A DNA stretch of 64,000 nucleotides from Micromonospora sp. NBC_01813. GTDB taxonomy: Bacteria; Actinomycetota; Actinomycetes; Mycobacteriales; Micromonosporaceae. A model generated the notes under the pieces. It was given only the letters and a program-made list of their open reading frames with translations, ran no database searches and had not been told where the DNA came from. Of the stretch, positions 32,572 through 44,866 are shown piece after piece (the first letter of the stretch is position 1; each line of letters begins with the position of its first letter). The position numbers and the translations under genes are program-made. The stretch covers positions 7,377,001-7,441,000 of the forward strand of contig NZ_CP109067.1 in the NCBI RefSeq assembly GCF_035917335.1, read 5' to 3'.

Positions 32572-33771
32572 ATGACGGTCGTACACCCGATTCCCCGCGC
32601 CTGGGTCACCACCGGAGACACCGGCGCGCAGAACTACGACGAGTTCGCCAACGACGCCGAGATCACCGCGATCATCGAGGCCAATCCGCGCAGCGCACTG
32701 GCGGTGGAGATGCCGCACCGGGCACCGGAGAGCCTGGGCCGGTCCTTCCTCGACTGCCTGCCGGCCGCCGCGCAGCGGCTCGCGCAGGCCCGCGCCGACG
32801 GCAGCTACACACCTGCCGAGCAGGTCACCGTGCTGTACCGGATCAGTGAGCCGGCCAGCGACGCCGCCGCGTACGGGCTGTTCGCGATGGTCGACACCGA
32901 CCAGATCTCGACCAGCGCCGACGAGCCGGGGCTGGTGATCCGCAACGAGGACGTCTTCATCGCGAAGGTCCGGGAGCGGGTGGCGCTCGCCGAGGCGGTC
33001 GGGCACCTGCTCTCCCCGGTGCTGCTGCTGCAGACCGGTCGCGGCGAGGAACTGCACAGCGCGCTCGCCGCCGCGTGCGACGCCGCCGGGCCGCCGGCGG
33101 CGACCGATCTCGACCAGGCTGGCCGTACGCATGCGATCTGGTCGGTGGGCCCCGGTCCGCTGCAGGACCGGCTCTGCGCGCTCGCCGGCGGTGGTGAACT
33201 GGTCGTCGCGGACGGCAACCACCGCAGTCTCGCCGCCCAGACCGGCGGGCTGCCCCGTTTCCTCGCGGTTGTCACCACCCCCGCGTCGGTGGCGATCCAG
33301 CCGTACAACCGGCTGGTCAGCGAGCTGACGTCGACGCCGGACGAGGTGCTGGCCGGGCTGCGTGACGCCGGCGCGACGGTGTCGGCGCTCGACGGCGAGC
33401 CGAGCGTGCCGGCGGCCGGCGGGACCGTGCACCTCTACCTGGCCGGGCGTGGCTACGCGGTGGCGTTGCCCACCGGTGCCGGTGACCCGGTCGACAACCT
33501 CGATCACGCCCTGGTGGAGCGGGTACTGCTGCGCGGGATTCTCGGCCTCGACCCGGGCGACAAGCGGATCACGTACGTCGGCGGCGACTACCCGGCGGGT
33601 TGGCTCACCGCCGAGGTCGACGCGGGCCGGGCGGAACTCGCCGTACTGATCGCCCCGGTCACCGTCGACGACTTCGTCGCGGTGAACCTGGGCCGGCAGA
33701 AACTGCCCCGCAAGAGCACCTGGTTCACCCCGAAGGCGCGTGGCGGGCTGGTGCTGGCCGAGATCGGCTGA
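32572..33771 (+). CDS. DUF1015 family protein
   Basis: 399-residue soluble protein of the DUF1015 family, found in many bacteria beside central-metabolism genes and of unknown activity. Recognisable parts are an N-terminal NYDEFANDAEI segment, LYRISEP, and VVADGNHRSLAAQ in the middle, which corresponds to the family's DGHHR motif and suggests a ligand- or metal-binding site. The ATG has only a weak ribosome-binding site, but the upstream frame overlaps the palindrome and the small gene and is not credible. Confidence 0.82.
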   Translation: MTVVHPIPRAWVTTGDTGAQNYDEFANDAEITAIIEANPRSALAVEMPHRAPESLGRSFLDCLPAAAQRLAQARADGSYTPAEQVTVLYRISEPASDAAAYGLFAMVDTDQISTSADEPGLVIRNEDVFIAKVRERVALAEAVGHLLSPVLLLQTGRGEELHSALAAACDAAGPPAATDLDQAGRTHAIWSVGPGPLQDRLCALAGGGELVVADGNHRSLAAQTGGLPRFLAVVTTPASVAIQPYNRLVSELTSTPDEVLAGLRDAGATVSALDGEPSVPAAGGTVHLYLAGRGYAVALPTGAGDPVDNLDHALVERVLLRGILGLDPGDKRITYVGGDYPAGWLTAEVDAGRAELAVLIAPVTVDDFVAVNLGRQKLPRKSTWFTPKARGGLVLAEIG

Positions 33772-33815
33772 CCCGGGTGTGTCGGTGACCCACCTGCGCT
33801 GACAGACTGCGCGGT

Positions 33816-34283
33816 ATGCGCGTCTACCTGGCAGCCGATCATGCCGGCTTCGAGCTGAAGGTGCACCTGGCCAACCATCTGGCCAAGCAGGGGTACGAGG
33901 TGTCCGACGTCGGACCGCACGAGTTCGACCCCGACGACGACTACCCGGCGTTCTGCCTGCACGCAGGCGCCCGGGTGGTCGCCGATCCGGGCAGCCTCGG
34001 GGTGGTGATCGGCGGATCCGGCAACGGTGAGCAGATCGCGGCCAACAAGGTCGTCGGGGTGCGGGCGGCGTTGGCCTGGAACCTCGAGACCGCGCAGCTG
34101 GCCCGTACCCACAACGACGCCAACGTCGTGGCGATCGGTGCCCGTCAGCACACCCTGGACGAGGCGACCACCCTGGTGGAGGCGTTCCTGGCCACCGGCT
34201 TCTCCGGCAACGACCGGCATGCCCGCCGGATCGACCAGGTCGCCGCGTACGAGGTCGGCCGGGAGCTGCCGGCGCTGCCCTGA
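33816..34283 (+). CDS. rpiB: Ribose-5-phosphate isomerase B
   Basis: 155-residue RpiB/LacAB-type isomerase interconverting ribose-5-phosphate and ribulose-5-phosphate. It starts MRVYLAADHAGFELK (phosphate and ring-opening residues), with GGSGNGEQIAANKVVG near residue 69. The mycobacterial type uses a Glu as base in that segment instead of Cys, and Glu is present here. The synteny pepN-DsbA-rpiB matches Rv2467-Rv2465c. Confidence 0.95.
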   Translation: MRVYLAADHAGFELKVHLANHLAKQGYEVSDVGPHEFDPDDDYPAFCLHAGARVVADPGSLGVVIGGSGNGEQIAANKVVGVRAALAWNLETAQLARTHNDANVVAIGARQHTLDEATTLVEAFLATGFSGNDRHARRIDQVAAYEVGRELPALP

Positions 34284-34287
34284 GCCG

Positions 34288-34330
34288 GGCTCAGTGCCGC
34301 GCCACGCGCGGGACGGCTCAGTGCCGCGCC
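34288..34330. repeat. 16-base direct repeat downstream of rpiB
   Basis: GGCTCAGTGCCGCGCC occurs at 34288-34303 and again at 34315-34330, 27 bases apart, between the convergent rpiB and the Pro-rich gene. Probably a small local duplication. No function is suggested. Confidence 0.6.
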
Positions 34331-34341
34331 TCGGTGTGGCG

Positions 34342-34878
34342 TCAGCGGCGGGGCAGGTCCTCGCGGGGCACCCAGTGCCGGCGGACGATGGTCAACGACT
34401 CCTCGGCGGCGGCCAGCTCGGCGTCGCCGGGTCGGGACGCGTCCCGGGCACGCAGCGCGGCCGTCGTGCTGACCTGCGACGTGCCGGATCCGATCAGGCC
34501 ACGCAGGCCCCGGTCGGTGGTGTCCCGGTCGTCGAGTGGGTGGCCACCGCCGCGACCGACGGTCTGCCGCCGTGGCCGGTGCGCGGGCACCGGCTCCGGC
34601 CCGCGCGGCCCAGGGGTCGGCGGCCCGGCGAAGGGTGGCCCGGGGGCGGGCGGGCGCGGCGTCGCCGGGGTCTGCGGCTCGGGGTCGTGCACGGTCGCGG
34701 TGACGGCGGTGACTCCCGGCGCCGCCTCGGCGGCCTCCGGCCCCGCCGGTTCGATGGCCGGTGCCGGTTCGACGGCCGGCACGGGTTCGCCTGCCTTCGG
34801 CACCACCGACCGGACGACCGGATCGTCCGACGCCGTACCGTGTCGGTGCCGCCGCCGCCGACGCTCGAAGTCCGCCAT
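34342..34878 (-). CDS. Proline-rich hypothetical protein
   Basis: 178-residue protein. It begins MADFERRRRRHRHGTAS, has a Pro/Ala/Glu-rich disordered middle (residues 25-105) and ends in a helical, more conserved-looking region (TTAALRARDASRPGDAELAAAEESL, coordinates about 34400-34475) followed by VRRHWVPRE. No signal peptide or membrane segment. Function unknown. Located between rpiB and the Eis-like gene. Confidence 0.65.
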   Translation of the reverse strand: MADFERRRRRHRHGTASDDPVVRSVVPKAGEPVPAVEPAPAIEPAGPEAAEAAPGVTAVTATVHDPEPQTPATPRPPAPGPPFAGPPTPGPRGPEPVPAHRPRRQTVGRGGGHPLDDRDTTDRGLRGLIGSGTSQVSTTAALRARDASRPGDAELAAAEESLTIVRRHWVPREDLPRR

Positions 34879-34944
34879 CCGCCGACCGTACCGCGATCGG
34901 TGCCGGGCCGGGACCGGCTGATCCCGCCGGGCCGGGCCGGGTCG

Positions 34945-36180
34945 TCAGAAGACTTCGATGCCGGCCGGTGCCCGGTCCCAGCCGAACGCGGTCGAGGCCT
35001 CGACCACCGCACCGTGCCGCAGCTCCCGGACCCGACCGGCGTCGGCCAGGACCCGCAGCGACGGCCCGCCCAGGTACGCCGCCGCGAGGTCGCGCACGTC
35101 GCAGGCCAGATCCGCCGGATCGGTGCTGGGTACGCAGCGGGCCCGCTCCCGGTCGCCGGTCAACCGCCAGCTGCCGGTGTTCTCCGGCAGCAACGGGTCG
35201 GTGACGTCGATCACCACGTCGACCGGGGCGGCGTACCGGCGGGCGGACAACGCCGCCGCGACGTCGATCAGCCGTACCCACAGGCCGTCGGCGAGCACCG
35301 CGCCGAGCTGCCGGACATCGTCGACCAGATGGATCAGTGGCTCGTCCGGGGCGGCGTACCGCGCGACGACGCTGCGGGTCAGGTCGATGCCGGTCAGGAA
35401 CCGCCACAACGCGGTGTACGCCGGCACCGAGGCGGCGACCAGCTCGATCACCTGCACCCGGGCCTTCGGGCCGCGGGCGTCCCAGTCGCTGGCCGAACGC
35501 CACAGCGCGTAGCCGTCCGGGCCGCCCGGTCCGTCGTGCAGCACCGCCCGCAGCGCGGTCTGCCCGGACTGGCGGGCCGGCGTGTCGGCCAGCAGGTACC
35601 GCCACCAGCGGTCGTCGCGGCCGGACCAGCCCGGCCGACCCTGGCGTACCTGCTCGTAGACCTTCGCGAGCTCGGGCCGTACCTGGTCGGGGTCGCCGGC
35701 GCGCAGGGCGACCGGGTCGCGCCGGTCGGGCTCGGCCAGCCGCGCCTGCCGTCGGTCGATGTCGAGTTCGAGGCGCTGCGCCGCCATCCCGTAGCCGAAC
35801 CGGGGGTAGATGCCGGCCTCGCTGGCCCACAGCACCGCGACCGGTTCGGCCCCGGCGTCGCGTACCTCGCGTAGTTGCCGTCGCATCAGCCGGGTGAGCA
35901 GGCCGCGCCGCCGGTGGGTCGGGGCGACCGCCACCATCGTCACGTGCGCGGCGGGCAGCACGGTGCCGGGCACCGTCAACTCCCGGGTGTACGCGCCGGC
36001 GTGTCCGACGATCCGGTCACCGTCGGTGGCCAGCAGGGACCGGGCGGGCTCGAAGACGTCCCGTTCGAGCACGAGGAAGTCGGGGTCCGGATTCTGGTGG
36101 AAGGCCGCCAGCAGCAGCTCGAACACGGGATCGAAATCCTCTGGTACGCCGGCACGGATCGGTAGCGAATCATCGGTCAC
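34945..36180 (-). CDS. Eis-like GNAT acetyltransferase with SCP2-like C-terminus
   Basis: 411-residue protein with the tripartite Eis architecture: an N-terminal GNAT domain (VTMVAVAPTHRRRGLLTRLM is the acetyl-CoA loop, about residues 80-100), a second GNAT-like domain and a C-terminal sterol-carrier-like domain ending near GIEVF. Mycobacterial Eis acetylates aminoglycosides and protein lysines; many actinobacterial homologues have no known substrate. GTG 36180 is used; TTG 36183 directly precedes it. It is divergent from the membrane protein gene. Confidence 0.88.
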   Translation of the reverse strand: MTDDSLPIRAGVPEDFDPVFELLLAAFHQNPDPDFLVLERDVFEPARSLLATDGDRIVGHAGAYTRELTVPGTVLPAAHVTMVAVAPTHRRRGLLTRLMRRQLREVRDAGAEPVAVLWASEAGIYPRFGYGMAAQRLELDIDRRQARLAEPDRRDPVALRAGDPDQVRPELAKVYEQVRQGRPGWSGRDDRWWRYLLADTPARQSGQTALRAVLHDGPGGPDGYALWRSASDWDARGPKARVQVIELVAASVPAYTALWRFLTGIDLTRSVVARYAAPDEPLIHLVDDVRQLGAVLADGLWVRLIDVAAALSARRYAAPVDVVIDVTDPLLPENTGSWRLTGDRERARCVPSTDPADLACDVRDLAAAYLGGPSLRVLADAGRVRELRHGAVVEASTAFGWDRAPAGIEVF

Positions 36181-36292
36181 CAACCGTGTCTAGCCTATCG
36201 GCGGCGGGGTCGGCGAGCTATTTGCCGGCTCGCTACGCTCGATGGTGGGCGTCTCGCGGTACGGGAGTACGCCCGCACCATGGGGAGGAAGC

Positions 36293-36898
36293 ATGGCAGA
36301 TCAGCAAACGCCGTGGGCCGAGCGGACCGTGGAGGTTCCGCCGCAGCGGCAGGCGCCCGGCGCGGATGACGCGCAGACCGCCGTCGTGGGCGAGAGCGGT
36401 GGCGTGTTTCAACGCGGGGTGGCGCCGGTCGGTCGGGCCGCGCCGCCGCGTACCGCCGAGTTCACCGCGCCGCATGAGCCGACCGGCACCGGTTGGCCGG
36501 CGGAGGCCGGCGGGCCCGGCTGGTCCGACGGCCCGGTCCAGTCGCCGCGCCCACCGTTGAGCTATCACCTGGCCCAGCTGCGCCGGGGCGGTGAGTGGAG
36601 TGTGCTGGGCGGTCTGTTCGCCTTCGTCTGCTGGGGGGTCTGGGCGATCTCGGCCCGGGGGAACCTCGGCAGCCCGGTGCTGACGTTCGTGTTGACGATG
36701 CTGGTCGGGGTGGGCCTGTTCGCGCTGTGCCGGGTGATCGGCCGGGTGGTGCTGGAGCGCCAGTTGGGTCGGGTGCGGCGCAGCGCTCGAGCCGCACACA
36801 TGGTGACCGGGGCATACCTGATCGTCGTCGGCTTCGCGTACCTGCGGCAGACCGAATGGGTGGTCAGCGCGTGGAACTGGGTCGCCGGCTGGTTCTGA
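36293..36898 (+). CDS. Hypothetical integral membrane protein
   Basis: 201-residue protein with a disordered 95-residue cytoplasmic N-terminus rich in Pro/Gly/Ala and three hydrophobic helices in the C-terminal half (VLGGLFAFVCWGVWAI; VLTFVLTMLVGVGLFALC; TGAYLIVVGFAYL). The ATG has GGGGAGG upstream. The function is unknown. Its stop codon is the first TGA of a 13-base tandem repeat. Confidence 0.75.
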   Translation: MADQQTPWAERTVEVPPQRQAPGADDAQTAVVGESGGVFQRGVAPVGRAAPPRTAEFTAPHEPTGTGWPAEAGGPGWSDGPVQSPRPPLSYHLAQLRRGGEWSVLGGLFAFVCWGVWAISARGNLGSPVLTFVLTMLVGVGLFALCRVIGRVVLERQLGRVRRSARAAHMVTGAYLIVVGFAYLRQTEWVVSAWNWVAGWF

Positions 36899-36947
36899 CC
36901 GCGCCGGATGACCGCGCCGGATGACCGCGCCGCCTGACTGCGCCGCG
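36896..36947 (+). repeat. 13-base tandem repeat, four copies, starting at a stop codon
   Basis: Four units of TGACCGCGCCGGA (the last two with 2-3 changes) follow each other from the stop codon of the membrane protein gene. The unit length is not a multiple of three. It ends 28 bases before the PAP2 start and may place several stop codons in a row. Confidence 0.8.
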
Positions 36948-36974
36948 TGATCAACCAGGCGATAGCGTGGCGGC

Positions 36975-37916
36975 ATGCGTAGTCGCGGCGGGTTCCTGCT
37001 GGCCTGCTGGTGTGTCCTGCTGGCGGCTGCCCAGACGGCGGCTTTCGTGGCGGTCTGGTGGTTCTTCGTGCGGACCTGGCGCGGCCAGACGCTGGACACC
37101 ATCGCGCTGACCGGCAACTCCATCGGGCAGGACGAGGCCTACGGTCCGGCGAGCACGGTGCTCGGGGTGGTCTCGGTGGCGTCGCTGGCACTGGCCACCG
37201 GGGTGATCGGGTTCATCGCGTTGATCCGCGGTCGGGTGCTGCTCGCGGTGGTGGCGACCGCGGTGATCGGCGGGTCCAACCTGACCACCCAGTTGTTCAA
37301 GTACGGCACTGCCCGCCCCGCCCTGGGCGTGGATCCGTACGACGCGTACGCCAACAACAGTTTGCCCAGCGGGCACACCACGGTCGCGATGTCGGTCGCG
37401 GTGGCCCTGGTGCTGGTGCTGCCAGCGGCGCTGCGCGGCGTCGGTGCCCTGATCGGGGCGGCGTACGCGGCGGCGGCCGGGGTGGCGACGCTCTCCGCCG
37501 GCTGGCACCGGCCCAGTGACGCGGTGGCGGCGATCCTGGTGGTCGGGGCCTGGGCGGCGGCCGGCCTGCTGGTGCTGGCCCTGGCCCGACAGCAGCGACC
37601 CGAGACGAACGGGCACGCCCGCCACCCGACGTCACTGGCCCTGCTGGTGGTCGTCGGCGGTGCCCTGCTGGCCGTCGCCGGGTTGGCCATGGCGGTCACC
37701 GACGAGGTGACCACGGTGCCGCTGGAGCTGCTCAGCCGCCGGCGACTGTTCGTGGCGTACGTGGGCAGCGCGGCCGCGATCGCGGGCACGGCGGGGCTGA
37801 CGATGGCGCTGGTGCTGGCGACGGCCCGGTACGCCGCGCCGCCGCGTTCGGTGTCCGATTCCGGTGCCGATCCGCAGGCGACCCGGTCCGAAGAAGCGGG
37901 AACCGTTCGGGATTGA
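36975..37916 (+). CDS. PAP2-family membrane phosphatase
   Basis: 313-residue membrane protein with about seven hydrophobic segments. All three PAP2 motifs are visible: KYGTARP (KxxxxxxRP type), NNSLPSGHTT (PSGH) and SAGWHRPSD (SxxxxxHxxxD). It probably dephosphorylates a lipid pyrophosphate or phosphatidic acid at the outer face of the membrane. The C-terminal third carries extra helices beyond the core. The stop overlaps the TTG codon of the next frame. Confidence 0.92.
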   Translation: MRSRGGFLLACWCVLLAAAQTAAFVAVWWFFVRTWRGQTLDTIALTGNSIGQDEAYGPASTVLGVVSVASLALATGVIGFIALIRGRVLLAVVATAVIGGSNLTTQLFKYGTARPALGVDPYDAYANNSLPSGHTTVAMSVAVALVLVLPAALRGVGALIGAAYAAAAGVATLSAGWHRPSDAVAAILVVGAWAAAGLLVLALARQQRPETNGHARHPTSLALLVVVGGALLAVAGLAMAVTDEVTTVPLELLSRRRLFVAYVGSAAAIAGTAGLTMALVLATARYAAPPRSVSDSGADPQATRSEEAGTVRD

Positions 37917-37933
37917 GCGACGTCTCAGCCGCT

Positions 37934-38833
37934 ATGACGACTTTTCGAGGCGTACGGGTGGCGGCGACCGCCGCCTCCCTATTGCTGCTCACCACCGCGT
38001 GTGCCCAGACCGGCGGCACGGATTCCGCCAACGACGCCGCCGCTGGCGGATCCTCGTTGTCCGGGGACGCGCTCGTACTGCGGGTGGACTACACCGGCGG
38101 CTTCACCACACCGACGATGCTGGCGACCCGGCTGCCGTTGATCAGCGTCTACGCCGACGGCCGGGTGATCTCCCAGGGACCCACCGTCATGATCTATCCC
38201 GGGCCGGCGATGCCGAACCTGCTGGTGCAGGTGATCAGCGCGGAGCAGGTCGACGACCTGGTCAAGCAGGCGTTGGCCGCCGGGGTCGGCTCGGCGCCGG
38301 ACCTGGGCACTCCGCCGGTGGCCGACGCCGCCTCCACCCGGTTCACCGTACGGACCGCCGACGGCACCGAGGAGCTGGAGGTCTACGCGTTGGGCGAGGC
38401 GGGCGAGGGGCTCGGCGGTGATACCGGCCTGACCGCCGAGCAGACCGCGGCCAGGGACAAGCTGCGTAGCTTCGCCGACTCACTGACCGGCCTGTCCGGC
38501 GGGATCGGCACCTCGGCGGAGGACTCCGAGCCGTACGTGGCCCACGCGATCGCCGCCGTCGCCGAGCCGTGGGTGGCCGTCGACGAGACCGTCGACGCCA
38601 GTCAGCCGGAGGTGGCGTGGCCCGGCCCGGCGCTGCCCGGCGAGTCGCTGTCGGAGAATCTCGAACTCGGCTGTGTGACGGTCACCGGGGCGGAGCTGGA
38701 GCAGTTGCGGACGGTCGCCAGCGACGCGACCACCGCCACCCCGTGGATGTCCGGGGACAAGCGTTGGACGGTCGCCCTGCGGCCGTTGCTGCCCGACGAG
38801 GCGGACTGCGCGACCATCGCCGCGGCGCGCTGA
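37934..38833 (+). CDS. Probable lipoprotein of unknown function
   Basis: 299-residue protein with a signal peptide ending LLLLTTACAQTGG; the Cys at about residue 23 suggests lipidation although the -3 residue is Thr. The mature part, with VLRVDYTGGFTTP near residue 48, looks beta-rich and lacks membrane helices. ATG 37934 is preferred; a TTG at 37913 overlaps the PAP2 stop in the same frame. It is followed by a long hairpin shared with metH. Confidence 0.72.
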   Translation: MTTFRGVRVAATAASLLLLTTACAQTGGTDSANDAAAGGSSLSGDALVLRVDYTGGFTTPTMLATRLPLISVYADGRVISQGPTVMIYPGPAMPNLLVQVISAEQVDDLVKQALAAGVGSAPDLGTPPVADAASTRFTVRTADGTEELEVYALGEAGEGLGGDTGLTAEQTAARDKLRSFADSLTGLSGGIGTSAEDSEPYVAHAIAAVAEPWVAVDETVDASQPEVAWPGPALPGESLSENLELGCVTVTGAELEQLRTVASDATTATPWMSGDKRWTVALRPLLPDEADCATIAAAR

Positions 38834-38857
38834 CCCTCCCCAGCCAGCGCGGCGATT

Positions 38858-38900
38858 CCGGCCGGGGTACGTGGAGCGGGACTCCACGTACCCCGGCCGG
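38858..38900. terminator. Bidirectional terminator between the lipoprotein gene and metH
   Basis: A perfect 19-base stem (38858-38876 with 38882-38900) and a CGGGA loop lie between convergent genes. The stem is strong on both strands; T-runs are absent, as is common in high-GC actinobacteria. Confidence 0.85.
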
Positions 38901-38928
38901 CCTGTCTACTCAGCCTCAGCCGGCTGAC

Positions 38929-42606
<3,678 letters not shown>

Positions 42607-42611
42607 TTGAC

Positions 42612-42726
42612 CACCTCCGTGAAATCCGGAGGCGCCCTTGACCAGTGAGCACGCCCCCGTCGACGCAGGCCGTGACCGCGGCCGAGCGTGGCGGGCATCC
42701 CGCAGCCCGTCGCAGCGCCTCTCGGC
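42612..42726 (-). promoter_or_regulatory. S-adenosylhomocysteine (SAH) riboswitch in the metH leader
   Basis: On the minus strand, CCGAG (42725-42721) pairs with CTCGG (42686-42682) around the conserved AGGCGCTGC and CCACGCTCGG segments and a small inner hairpin, the layout of SAH aptamers. AGGCGC (42720-42715) can form the pseudoknot with GCGCCT (42635-42630). The same region contains CCTCCG (42632-42627), which can instead pair with CGGAGG (42619-42614), the metH ribosome-binding site. SAH binding would therefore free the site and turn translation on, as known for this class. Confidence 0.8.
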
Positions 42727-42871
42727 CTCGGCTGGAGTCTACCCGCGGCCGGCCGGACACACCGGCGGCCACGGGTGTTGCGTTGTTCGCACACCTGTCG
42801 GGTAGCTTCGTTGACCGGCTGGGCCGCCACCGTGCCGGGGCGGCCACCGGACCGACGGGAGTTGTATCGAC

Positions 42872-43402
42872 ATGGGTAGGAAGACGGTGTACGTCTCCGA
42901 CTTCACCGGCGCCGTTCTGGAGCCGGACGCCGAGGTGGTGCGGGTGGTCGTGCTCGAACACCCCGATCTGGTCGCCGGCCCGGTGCGGCTGGAGGCGCGG
43001 CCGGACGAGGTGGAGAGCATCGACGACGCGGCGCTCGACGTCGCCGTGGTGGAGATCCACGACCGGCACGGCGACGGCGAGCCCCGCCGGGTGGTGCTGA
43101 CCGCCAGTGAGTTCGACGCGCTCGCCACCGATGTGCCGATGGCTCAACTGCTGCGTACCGCCGAGCGGGTCAAGCCGGCCAAGACGGTCCGTAAGGCGAC
43201 CGACCGGATCGACTACGCGAGTCTGGAGCACGCCGGCAAACCACACCGGGGGAAGATCACCGACGAGGAGGCCCGGCTGGTCCGTGAGCACCTCGACGAG
43301 ATCAACAAGCGGCTGGCCGACGACGGGCTGCGGCAGATCGACCCGACCAACCCCGAGCATGCCGACCGGTACGGCTTCCCCGCCGACCCCGAGTCGCCCT
43401 GA
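42872..43402 (+). CDS. Conserved hypothetical protein
   Basis: 176-residue soluble protein, divergent from metH. It opens MGRKTVYVSDFTGAVLEPD, where the TVYVSDFTG strand resembles the N-terminal strands of Lsr2-type proteins, but the rest lacks the Lsr2 AT-hook. The C-terminal part is a charged helix (ITDEEARLVREHLDEINKRL) ending PEHADRYGF. GGGAG lies upstream of the ATG. I cannot assign a function. Confidence 0.72.
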   Translation: MGRKTVYVSDFTGAVLEPDAEVVRVVVLEHPDLVAGPVRLEARPDEVESIDDAALDVAVVEIHDRHGDGEPRRVVLTASEFDALATDVPMAQLLRTAERVKPAKTVRKATDRIDYASLEHAGKPHRGKITDEEARLVREHLDEINKRLADDGLRQIDPTNPEHADRYGFPADPESP

Positions 43403-43484
43403 ACTGTCGGTCCACCTCGGCATACTCCCGGTCGTACGGGTGTGACGCACCCGGGCGGATCAGCCGACGACCAGGAGTGTGACG

Positions 43485-43571
43485 ATGGAGACGGATCATG
43501 CGGGGTGCTGCTCGCGTTCGGCACCGGGAAGCCTGATCCATTTCGGTGGCCGGCGGCTGACCGGCGGTTGA
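43485..43571 (+). CDS. Possible 28-residue peptide ahead of the MFS gene
   Basis: ATG 43485 is preceded by AGGAG at seven bases. The peptide has a Cys-Cys pair at residues 8-9 and a basic Gly-rich end. It lies 20 bases before the MFS start and could be a leader peptide or chance. No homologue is recalled. Confidence 0.25.
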   Translation: METDHAGCCSRSAPGSLIHFGGRRLTGG

Positions 43572-43591
43572 CCTGCGGCATGATGCCGTGA

Positions 43592-44866
43592 GTGCCCCGC
43601 CTCTTGATCGACCTGAGCCCGCTGCGGGCCAGTGCCCCGTACCGCCGGATGTGGCTCGGCACCTCGCTGTCGGCGATCGGCACCGGCCTGACCACCGTCG
43701 CGGTCAGCCTGCAGGTCTACGACATCACCGGCTCGACGTTCAACGTCGGCCTGGTCGGCCTGTTCGCGTTCGTCCCGCTGGTCGCGTTCGGCCTGTACGG
43801 CGGGTCGATCGTCGACGCGTACGACCGCCGTCGGGTGGTGGTCACCACGTCGACGGGTCTGCTGCTGGTCGGGGCGGGGTTCACCGCCCAGGCCTGGTTC
43901 GACGTCGGCAGCGTCGCCCTGCTCTACGGCCTGGTCGCCGTGCAGAACGGACTGTTCGCGGTCAACAATCCGGCCCGGACGGCGATCGTGCCGAGACTGC
44001 TGCCGATCGATCTGCTGCCGGCGGCGAACGCCCTCACCGGCCTGTCGATGGGGCTGGCCTACACGGTGGGGCCGCTGCTCGCCGGCGTCCTCGTCGGCTG
44101 GTGGGGCTATCCCGGGACCTACCTGGTGGAGGTGGCGCTGGTGGCGGTGGCGTTGGTCACTTTGGTGGCGCTGCCGTCGATCCCACCGGAGGGTGCGGTA
44201 CGCCGGGCAGGGCTGGCCTCGGTCTGGGAGGGCCTGCGGTTCCTCGGCACCCGACCCAACGTACGGATGACGTTCCTGGTCGACCTGGCCGCGATGGTGT
44301 TCGCGATGCCCCGGGTGTTGTTCCCGGCGATCGGGGCGGTGGCGATCGGCGGCGGGGCGACCACCGTCGGGGTACTCACCGCGGCCATCGCCGCCGGCAC
44401 GGTCACGGCCAACCTGCTCTCCGGCCCGCTGGGCGCGGTCCGGCGGCAGGGCCTGGCGGTGCTGGTGTCGGTGGCGGCCTGGGGTGCGACGATCGTGGCC
44501 TTCGGGCTGGTCGTCGCGGCGTCACCCGGCCCGGTTGCCGGCGGCGGCGCGCATCCGCTGCTCTGGGCGGCGGTGGCGGTGCTGGTGCTGGCCGGCGCGG
44601 CCGACGCGGTCAGTTCGGTGTTCCGGATGACGATCCTGCAGGCGGCCACCCCGGACGCGCTGCGCGGCCGGCTGCAGGGCGTCTTCATCGTGGTGGTCGC
44701 CGGCGGCCCGCAGTTGGGCCAACTGCTGCTCGGCGCCACCGCGCAGCTGACCGGGGAGGCGTTCGCGGCGGTCGCCGGTGGGGCGGCCTGCCTGCTGGTG
44801 CTGGCGGCGCTGGCCCGCTACCAGCCCGCTTTCGCCCGCTACGACGCCCGCGATCCCACCCCCTGA
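43592..44866 (+). CDS. MFS exporter, EntS-like
   Basis: 424-residue major facilitator with about 12 membrane segments. The beginning (LIDLSPLRASAPYRRMWLG, then YDITGSTFNVGLVGL) and the GGSIVDAYDRRRVVV loop after helix 2-3 are typical of the enterobactin-exporter EntS/MFS_3 group. The substrate may be a siderophore or drug, but no biosynthetic genes adjoin. GTG 43592 gives the standard length. The SDR gene follows 83 bases later. Confidence 0.88.
   Translation: MPRLLIDLSPLRASAPYRRMWLGTSLSAIGTGLTTVAVSLQVYDITGSTFNVGLVGLFAFVPLVAFGLYGGSIVDAYDRRRVVVTTSTGLLLVGAGFTAQAWFDVGSVALLYGLVAVQNGLFAVNNPARTAIVPRLLPIDLLPAANALTGLSMGLAYTVGPLLAGVLVGWWGYPGTYLVEVALVAVALVTLVALPSIPPEGAVRRAGLASVWEGLRFLGTRPNVRMTFLVDLAAMVFAMPRVLFPAIGAVAIGGGATTVGVLTAAIAAGTVTANLLSGPLGAVRRQGLAVLVSVAAWGATIVAFGLVVAASPGPVAGGGAHPLLWAAVAVLVLAGAADAVSSVFRMTILQAATPDALRGRLQGVFIVVVAGGPQLGQLLLGATAQLTGEAFAAVAGGAACLLVLAALARYQPAFARYDARDPTP

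Noticed and set aside
42607-42871. Cobalamin riboswitch for metH
   Set aside because: No B12 box is present; the SAH aptamer pattern explains the structure.
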